Assembly: GCA_021734595.1 (NCBI GenBank) | Contig: JAIPIO010000108.1 | Coordinates: 1-12,049, forward strand | Origin: Kiritimatiellales bacterium | Lineage (GTDB): Bacteria; Verrucomicrobiota; Kiritimatiellia; Kiritimatiellales; Pontiellaceae | Direction of reading: 5' to 3' | Length of the DNA: 12,049 bases | Part shown: piece by piece, positions 7,996 through 12,049 of the stretch | How the letters are laid out: each line of letters begins with the position of its first letter | How positions within the stretch are numbered: position 1 is the first letter of the stretch | The notes under the pieces: generated by a model | Databases searched by the model: none | What the model saw: only the letters and a program-made list of their open reading frames with translations | What the model was told of the DNA's origin: nothing | Made by a program: the position numbers and the translations under genes

Positions 7996-9089
7996 ACTTC
8001 CACAAATACATTCCGCATCGCCTCAATGTACCCTTGCGCGGTAAAATTTTCGACATAAACCCGCTCCGCCGCCCGCCCCATTCGGCTGCGCAATGCCACG
8101 TCCGAAAACAGTTTTTCGATCGCATCCGAATAGGCCGAGACATCATGCACATCGCATATAAACCCTGTTTCACCATGCCGCACGATATCCGCCGGCCCGC
8201 GCCAGTTGGACGCCACCACGGGAAGTCCATGCGCCATCGCCTCCAAAACAACCACGCCGAAAGTCTCATACTCGTAAAATGTCGGAAAGAAAAAGATGTC
8301 TGCTTTTGCGTATTCTTTCCAGAGATCTTCACCCTGCAATGATTCTAAACACGTAACTGAAGAATCAAGGTTGTATCTTTTCTTCAGCAAAAAAAATCTT
8401 TCGCGATCTGCCGGGTGCATCCACTCCCCGGCCAGCCGAAATGCAAACTTTATATTCCGTAATGAGAGGAGACGCGCTGTTTCCAGCAGATCAAATACAC
8501 CTTTTGACTCCAAATGGTGCCCGACGAACAGGATGCGGAGTTCATCTACTGCTTCATTTCCAACGGACTGATGAATCGGGACATCTATCCCGTACGGGAT
8601 TACATAAACCTTTTTGGAATCCAACAGTTCAGCATCACCTCTGCACGCGTTTCCTAAAACAACAGCGGCATCAGGTCGCATCCATGGACGCCGCAACCAA
8701 CGCCTGCGGTCCAGAAAACCGCCAAGCCCGTATGCATGGAAGTGAAAAACGGTTTTTCCTGCCAGCCGTCGGCAACAGATCAGAAAAAACATATCGCGCA
8801 ATACAGGCATCCAGCGGGCGGGTGCCGGAGGATAATATAAGATCGCGCCAGGATGTTCTTTTAAGGCGGAGCGCGCTTCATGTATCAACTTAAACAATCT
8901 GCCGACTTTCCCTATTCTGAATATCCTGTTCTCGTGAACATGCCGGGAAAAATCCATCCGTATATGAATAATATTCAACTCATCGCGCAACCCTTCCAGC
9001 AAAGCATCAATCATCACCGCCTGACCATGAAAGGGCGGCGGGGTTTGCCCCACTATAATTACTGTTGGCGACTGGTTGACCTGAGTCAC
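7992..9089 (-). CDS. Glycosyltransferase family 4 (GT-B fold)
   Basis: Retaining cytoplasmic glycosyltransferase that adds a sugar from a nucleotide donor to the growing glycan. In 365 residues the N-terminal half begins with VIIVGQTPPPFHGQAVMIDALL, the GT4-type strand and glycine-rich turn. The C-terminal half has the donor-binding region with IPYGID, LRILFVGH and the E275-x7-E283 signature (ETFGVVVLE), followed by AMAHGLPVVASNWRGPADIV. The start is GTG at 9089, which overlaps the GT2 stop as GTGA and has GGGGGA a few bases upstream, a strong ribosome site. No premature stop or missing motif is seen. Donor and acceptor cannot be named from sequence. Confidence 0.94.
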   Translation of the reverse strand: MTQVNQSPTVIIVGQTPPPFHGQAVMIDALLEGLRDELNIIHIRMDFSRHVHENRIFRIGKVGRLFKLIHEARSALKEHPGAILYYPPAPARWMPVLRDMFFLICCRRLAGKTVFHFHAYGLGGFLDRRRWLRRPWMRPDAAVVLGNACRGDAELLDSKKVYVIPYGIDVPIHQSVGNEAVDELRILFVGHHLESKGVFDLLETARLLSLRNIKFAFRLAGEWMHPADRERFFLLKKRYNLDSSVTCLESLQGEDLWKEYAKADIFFFPTFYEYETFGVVVLEAMAHGLPVVASNWRGPADIVRHGETGFICDVHDVSAYSDAIEKLFSDVALRSRMGRAAERVYVENFTAQGYIEAMRNVFVEV

Positions 9090-9985
9090 TTTTCCCCCAA
9101 TCTGCTTAACCAGCGCATTTCCGGGTGTACCACCCGAATGGTGCGGCGTTGCATCTCTTCAGCACAATAAATCGAATACGAAAACGGCTTCTGCCTGTAA
9201 GCGCCACTTATCCATTTTGAGATGCGGTGTCGCGCAAGCCATGCTCCGCGTAACAGTCGCACCCACACCGGCGCCATCATGAACAGCTTTTTCTGCTCAT
9301 CGAGGGCACGACCACTAAGGCTCATGATGTCTGCTCGATCTGAAAAAACCGCCAAATAATCGCCGCATACACCACCCCGCACTTTCTTTTCCTGCATCCG
9401 AACAAACCAATCGGCATCACCAAGCACCTTCCATTCCGGATCAAAAAAGAGACCGTTGTTTTTCACGGCGCCAAGCCGGATAAAGGTTGCCGCAGTAAAG
9501 ATCGGCAGATGATTGGTCATGATATGCCACTTTCGCGGTGCGACAACTTTGCGGCAGCAAACAAGTTTGCCTTCTGTATCGGTCACGAGAACACTTCCAA
9601 ACAACACATCTTTGCGGGGATGAGCCGCGAACCAGCGGGACACGTTCAACAATGTATCCGGCAGATACTGTTCATCGCAATTCAGGTAGGCCACAACCTG
9701 TGTGTCAGGTTCCGCCCGACGCCAACCCCTGTTAACGGCATCATACATCCCTTCATCCGGGGCCGATTCGAATGAAAACGAATATCCTTCCAGTTGTCCG
9801 TCCGCCTTGCGCGCCTCAATCTGACTCGAATATTCACACAGGAAATCAACGGTTCCATCGTTGGAGCGTCCATCCTGTACATGGTGATGTGCAGTCACTC
9901 CCGCCTGGTCGGCAACCGATGCAATGCAACGTTTAAGCATGGCACATTGATTCAGCGACGACGTTGTAATAAAAAACTTTGTCAA
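9086..9985 (-). CDS. Glycosyltransferase family 2 (GT-A fold)
   Basis: Inverting cytoplasmic glycosyltransferase of the WcaA/WbbD-like GT2 group. With the start chosen here (TTG at 9985, 299 aa) the protein begins TKFFITTSSLNQ, the usual first strand. It then has QDGRSNDGT (D38 to D43), APDEGMYDAVNRG (about 75-88), and YLNCDE (D104), which takes the place of the metal-binding DxD/LNxDD segment. GDADWFVRM follows near 200. The frame is open to 10033, but that start would overlap the FkbM gene by 52 bases and add a 16-residue tail outside the fold. The TTG gives a TTGA overlap with the FkbM stop and has a G-rich GGGGGTGGG upstream; GTG at 9991 is a second option. The substrate is unknown. Confidence 0.92.
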   Translation of the reverse strand: MTKFFITTSSLNQCAMLKRCIASVADQAGVTAHHHVQDGRSNDGTVDFLCEYSSQIEARKADGQLEGYSFSFESAPDEGMYDAVNRGWRRAEPDTQVVAYLNCDEQYLPDTLLNVSRWFAAHPRKDVLFGSVLVTDTEGKLVCCRKVVAPRKWHIMTNHLPIFTAATFIRLGAVKNNGLFFDPEWKVLGDADWFVRMQEKKVRGGVCGDYLAVFSDRADIMSLSGRALDEQKKLFMMAPVWVRLLRGAWLARHRISKWISGAYRQKPFSYSIYCAEEMQRRTIRVVHPEMRWLSRLGEK

Positions 9986-10740
9986 ACCCACCCCCGCCGC
10001 GCACAAAATTGGTTTTCCCCCTGTTGCCAGCAAATATCAAACCGGGAAGCGACCTCCTGAAAAACCGCTGAACACTCTGGGTCAAGCCAGTCGTGCAGTT
10101 CCACCGCCAATATCCCGACATGATCCAACCACCCGGGATTTCCTGAAAGTACCGTTCTTTCCGCACCTTCGATATCCATCTTCAGGAAATCTATCTGTTC
10201 AACCCCATATTTCGCCATCAGGGATGGGATTGTTATGCCTTGGACTGAACCGCACACCCGGCGCTCCATCTCCTGCTCCGGTGGTTTTGTGCGAAATCCG
10301 CATTTCCCATACCAATCCACCAGTTCCAAGCTAATCTCGCGATTCCACAAAGCATACGGCACCGGACGAATCTTATTGCACAGGGCTGTGTTTTCACACA
10401 GCAATGCATAATTCGAACGCTCCGGCTCCAAAGCAAAAATTTCCGCGTCAACAAAGCGCTCAGCAAAAAACAGCGCACTAAACCCGGTATTCGCGCCGGC
10501 ATCCACTACCGTGTGAATGTCCTTCTTCGGTTGGAATTCATATTCCCGGCGAAGGAAAACCTGAACGGCAATCGGCACATCCGAGGTATGCAATCGGAAG
10601 GCTAGCGGATGGCTTGCAAAAGGCGTTTTAGCCCGTACCAGCAAAGATCCGTCCCCGAACCGGCTTTGGATAGCCAGCGAAATTCCACGCCAGCCAAACA
10701 ACTTGCAATAGTCATTTAGCTTTTGAAATGTTCCGTCCAT
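9982..10740 (-). CDS. FkbM family SAM-dependent methyltransferase
   Basis: Probably O-methylates a sugar of the glycan made by this cluster. The 252 residues have a Rossmann methyltransferase core: motif I V79-D-A-G-A-N-T-G86 for SAM binding, the acidic end of strand 2 in FALEPE (E105), and D184-F-L-K-M-D-I-E-G-A-E194, the FkbM/Methyltransf_21 signature. VELHDW lies near 215. The first 75 residues are a family-typical N-terminal extension. ATG at 10740 is the only good start; its Shine-Dalgarno is weak. It stands after a 145-bp gap full of TTCCA palindromes, the largest break upstream of the coupled gene block, so this gene begins the block from FkbM to the ligase. Its TGA overlaps the GT2 start. 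Whether the target is a sugar hydroxyl is inferred from context. Confidence 0.93.
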   Translation of the reverse strand: MDGTFQKLNDYCKLFGWRGISLAIQSRFGDGSLLVRAKTPFASHPLAFRLHTSDVPIAVQVFLRREYEFQPKKDIHTVVDAGANTGFSALFFAERFVDAEIFALEPERSNYALLCENTALCNKIRPVPYALWNREISLELVDWYGKCGFRTKPPEQEMERRVCGSVQGITIPSLMAKYGVEQIDFLKMDIEGAERTVLSGNPGWLDHVGILAVELHDWLDPECSAVFQEVASRFDICWQQGENQFCARRGWV

Positions 10741-10795
10741 CTAAACTCAGGGTTCCCAATATGCGAAAGCTCAGGCAGAGGTGATTCCGATTCAA

Positions 10796-10884
10796 TTCCA
10801 ACCCTTGGGAAAAAACTTCCAGCCGCTGGAATTGCGGATGCAGCTTTTTCCAGGTATTGGAAGGAATTCTTCCAACCTTTGGAA
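10796..10884. repeat. Array of four TTCCA-N5-TGGAA palindromes
   Basis: Copies are TTCCA-ACCCT-TGGGA (10796-10810, one mismatch), TTCCA-GCCGC-TGGAA (10817-10831), TTCCA-GGTAT-TGGAA (10848-10862) and TTCCA-ACCTT-TGGAA (10870-10884). Centres lie at 10803, 10824, 10855 and 10877, that is 21, 31 and 22 bp apart, near two, three and two helical turns. The array fills the gap between the rfbC stop and the FkbM start. The middle five bases vary freely while the arms are kept, as expected for a dyad protein site or for a dispersed repeat, and unlike a CRISPR, whose whole repeat would be constant. The remainder of the gap (10741-10795) shows nothing clear. Confidence 0.85.
10810..10831 (-). terminator. 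Terminator-like hairpin between rfbC and the FkbM gene
   Basis: On the minus strand the second palindrome reads TTCCAGCGGCTGGAA, a six-pair stem with a three-base loop, followed by G and six T (10815-10810). That is the form of a weak intrinsic terminator and could reduce transcription from rfbC into the glycosyltransferase block. The stem has only three G/C pairs, and overlap with the palindrome array means the resemblance may be incidental. Confidence 0.35.
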
Positions 10885-10885
10885 T

Positions 10886-11446
10886 TTACCGGAACACCGG
10901 CAGGTTGCATTTAGGCACATCCTTCAGGCATGGTGCCGTTGAATCCTTTCCCGAGACGATTGGTTTGATGCCACACTCAGGCCATTCAATTCCAATCGCC
11001 GGATCATCCCATTTGATTTCGTACTCGTCGCCCGGCGCATAAAAACAACTGCACTTATACATGAAGTCCACATGCTCGCTTAACACATAGAAACCATGTG
11101 CAAAACCTGCCGGAATATACAACTGGTCCCCCTCTTCGGCACTCAGTTCCACACCGGCCCATTTCCCAAACGTGGGAGAACCCTTCCGGATATCAACGGC
11201 CACATCGAACACCTGCCCCTGAATCACGCTCACCAGTTTGGCCTGCGGGTTCCGGAGTTGGTAATGCAGTCCTCGCAACACTCCCTTGGAAGAACGGGAC
11301 CAGTTGTCCTGAACAAAAACCGGTTGGATTCCCGCATCCTGATACTGATGCTGCTGATAGGTCTGCTGGAAGAAGCCTCGGTCGTCATTGAAGCGCTTCG
11401 GCTTGATCAGCTTGATCTCGGGGATTTCTAAATTCACTACGTTCAT
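10886..11446 (-). CDS. rfbC: dTDP-4-dehydrorhamnose 3,5-epimerase
   Basis: Epimerises C3 and C5 of dTDP-4-keto-6-deoxyglucose, the third step of dTDP-L-rhamnose synthesis, in the cytoplasm. The 186 residues match the usual length and form one cupin domain. Visible motifs are DDRGFF (21-26), F44-V-Q-D-N-W-S, L57-R-G-L-H61-Y-Q with the catalytic His, K70, V84-D85-I-R, I111-P-A-G-F-A-H117-G-F and C134-F-Y136-A-P-G-D-E-Y with the acid Tyr region. The start ATG at 11446 has AGGAAC at good spacing, inside the 7-bp tandem repeat at 11451-11471. It is parted from rfbA by the four-helix-bundle cassette. rfbB and rfbD are not in the window. The final sugar could be rhamnose or another 6-deoxyhexose sharing this intermediate. 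Confidence 0.96.
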   Translation of the reverse strand: MNVVNLEIPEIKLIKPKRFNDDRGFFQQTYQQHQYQDAGIQPVFVQDNWSRSSKGVLRGLHYQLRNPQAKLVSVIQGQVFDVAVDIRKGSPTFGKWAGVELSAEEGDQLYIPAGFAHGFYVLSEHVDFMYKCSCFYAPGDEYEIKWDDPAIGIEWPECGIKPIVSGKDSTAPCLKDVPKCNLPVFR

Positions 11447-11450
11447 TTAA

Positions 11451-11471
11451 GTTCCTGGTTCCTTGTCCTTA
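11451..11471. repeat. Three 7-bp tandem repeats carrying the rfbC ribosome site
   Basis: Plus-strand units GTTCCTG, GTTCCTT and GTCCTTA are adjacent. On the minus strand they read TAAGGAC-AAGGAAC-CAGGAAC followed by TTAA and the rfbC ATG, so the repeat gives three Shine-Dalgarno-like AGGA blocks in a row. The outermost unit contains the four-helix-bundle stop codon and is also part of the left arm of the 11-bp inverted repeat. Confidence 0.65.
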
Positions 11472-11846
11472 GTGCGTGTGAGCACTCTTCTTCTTTAAGT
11501 ATTTTATAAATCCACCAATTAAACTACGACATTCTCCTGTCAAAGCGTATAAGGATTCGAATTCCGATTCGGTGATATATTGATTATCTACAGCTACATA
11601 TAAACAGCTCATCACTTCCGTTGCCGACCTTTGTGAATATACTAAAAATCGGATGAACTCTGCATCGCTTCCACTGTCGAAACCCTCTGCTATATTGTTC
11701 ATAATAGACACCGAGGCTCTCGTAATTTGATCTTTCAGACCGTAATCCGCACTAAATTTTTCTTTCCTGGTGGCTATATACACCGCCTTTGTCAAAATCC
11801 GCGCTTTCTTCCATCCATCAATATCTTCAAATCGCTCTATCTTCAT
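11469..11846 (-). CDS. Four-helix-bundle protein (S23 / 23S rRNA intervening-sequence family)
   Basis: Small cytoplasmic protein of the S23-type four-helix-bundle family, whose biochemical role is not established. With the start chosen here it has 125 residues, normal for the family of about 115-130. Signatures in order are MKIERFEDIDGWKKA, the helix 1 entry with the conserved W, then LKDQITRASVSIMNNIAEGFDSGSDAEFIRFLVYSQRSATEV, with the NIAEG turn and the FxRFLxxxxRSxxEV helix, and a final helix ending LIGGFIKYLKKK. ATG at 11846 is preferred because GGAGG lies eight bases upstream. An in-frame ATG at 11873 would add nine residues unlike the family and run through the repeat. The gene is much more AT-rich than its neighbours and lies inside an inverted-repeat-bounded segment, suggesting insertion. 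It has no evident enzymatic part in sugar synthesis. Confidence 0.9.
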   Translation of the reverse strand: MKIERFEDIDGWKKARILTKAVYIATRKEKFSADYGLKDQITRASVSIMNNIAEGFDSGSDAEFIRFLVYSQRSATEVMSCLYVAVDNQYITESEFESLYALTGECRSLIGGFIKYLKKKSAHTH

Positions 11847-11852
11847 GTGTAT

Positions 11853-11857
11853 CCTCC
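11853..11857 (-). promoter_or_regulatory. Ribosome binding site of the four-helix-bundle gene
   Basis: A consensus GGAGG on the minus strand, followed by ATACAC and the ATG at 11844-11846. It is among the strongest Shine-Dalgarno sites in the window and decides the start, ruling out the upstream in-frame ATG at 11871-11873. Confidence 0.75.
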
Positions 11858-11863
11858 AAAAAC

Positions 11864-11906
11864 CATGAAGCACTAAGGACTAATACATCAAGCATCACGA
11901 AGCACT
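11864..11906. repeat. Degenerate 11-bp repeats in the rfbA to four-helix-bundle gap
   Basis: Plus-strand units CATGAAGCACT (11864-11874), CATCAAGCATC (11886-11896) and CACGAAGCACT (11896-11906) share the form CAYSAAGCAYY. The first overlaps the right arm of the 11-bp inverted repeat. Together with the 7-bp repeats on the other side, the cassette is flanked on both sides by short degenerate repeats. Confidence 0.6.
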
Positions 11907-11911
11907 GAACC

Positions 11912-12049
11912 TTACATTTCCTCCGCCAACCGCAGCAGGTACTGTCCGTAGGCGTTCTTTTCCATCTCATGCCCCAGAACGACCACCTGGTCCCGTCCGA
12001 TATACCCCAGCCGGTAGGCAATCTCCTCAATGCAGGATATTTTCAACCC
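11912..12049 (-). CDS. rfbA: Glucose-1-phosphate thymidylyltransferase, C-terminal end (5' part outside window)
   Basis: Makes dTDP-glucose from dTTP and glucose 1-phosphate, the first step of the dTDP-6-deoxyhexose pathway. Only the last 45 codons and the TAA at 11914-11912 are present. The translation reads KISCIEEIAYRLGYI near its start and EKNAYGQYLLRL near its end, the conserved C-terminus of RfbA/RmlA (EEIAYR and K-N-x-YGQYLL). The gene runs off the right edge, so the nucleotide-binding and catalytic part cannot be checked. It lies upstream of rfbC in the same direction, with the four-helix-bundle gene between. Confidence 0.92.
   Translation of the reverse strand, partial: GLKISCIEEIAYRLGYIGRDQVVVLGHEMEKNAYGQYLLRLAEEM

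Larger units (their letters stand above)
11465..11880. mobile_element. Putative inverted-repeat-bounded four-helix-bundle cassette
   Basis: GTCCTTAGTGC (11465-11475) and its exact reverse complement GCACTAAGGAC (11870-11880) enclose a 416-bp segment whose only gene is the four-helix-bundle ORF. The left arm contains that ORF's stop codon. The interior is AT-rich: two sampled 60-base lines have about 38% GC against 55% in a sampled rfbC line. It sits between rfbA and rfbC, which are often adjacent. Proteins of this family were first known from intervening sequences in 23S rRNA genes, which also form stem-closed inserts, so this may be an intergenic relative. No transposase and no target duplication are seen; mobility is inferred. 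Confidence 0.45.

Noticed and set aside
9986..10033. Longer GT2 form starting at ATG 10033
   Set aside because: It would overlap the FkbM gene by 52 bases and add a tail unlike the GT2 first strand; the TTG at 9985 follows the overlap pattern of the neighbouring genes.
10796..10884. CRISPR array
   Set aside because: Only 5-bp arms are conserved, the middles vary, spacing is 21-31 bp, and no cas genes are present.
11847..11873. Upstream ATG of the four-helix-bundle gene
   Set aside because: The extra nine codons run through the repeat and the GGAGG site; family proteins begin close to the KIERFEDI segment.

Overview
The window is bacterial and gene-dense. It holds the 3' part of a ferrous-iron transporter gene (feoB, + strand) that converges on a long minus-strand cluster for cell-surface polysaccharide (exopolysaccharide or O-antigen) synthesis. 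The organism cannot be fixed from 12 kb. A moderate GC content, an isolated S23-type four-helix-bundle gene in a sugar operon, and many short TTCCA-N5-TGGAA palindromes in the gaps would suit the Planctomycetota/Verrucomicrobiota/Kiritimatiellota/Lentisphaerota group. That placement is a low-confidence guess.

Layout from left to right: feoB without its 5' end (1-1725, +); a 104-bp convergent gap with two TTCCA palindromes and an intrinsic terminator for the minus strand; wbaP-like initiating sugar-phosphate transferase (1830-3257, -); a 189-bp spacer; O-antigen ligase/polymerase with a C-terminal TPR region (3447-5564, -); GT-C-like membrane protein (5561-7153, -); WecG/TagA/CpsF glycosyltransferase (7156-7995, -); GT4 glycosyltransferase (7992-9089, -); GT2 glycosyltransferase (9086-9985, -); FkbM methyltransferase (9982-10740, -); a 145-bp gap with four TTCCA palindromes; rfbC (10886-11446, -); a four-helix-bundle gene (11469-11846, -) inside a 416-bp segment bounded by an 11-bp perfect inverted repeat; and the 3' end of rfbA (11912-12049, -), cut by the window edge.

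Transcription of the cluster runs right to left, from rfbA to wbaP, and probably ends at the terminator at 1777-1800. RfbA and RfbC supply dTDP-6-deoxyhexose (the rhamnose route). WbaP loads the first sugar phosphate on undecaprenyl phosphate. WecG and the GT4 and GT2 enzymes extend the glycan, FkbM may O-methylate it, and the Wzy/WaaL-like protein polymerises or ligates it outside the inner membrane. rfbB, rfbD, a flippase and export or chain-length genes are not in the window and would be expected upstream, beyond the right edge. Five consecutive genes are joined by 4-base stop/start overlaps or a 2-base gap, which points to tight translational coupling.

The features that ordinary annotation would miss are the TTCCA-N5-TGGAA palindromes, which lie in two separate gaps about 9 kb apart with centres spaced by near-whole helical turns, and the inverted-repeat-bounded, AT-rich four-helix-bundle cassette between rfbA and rfbC.
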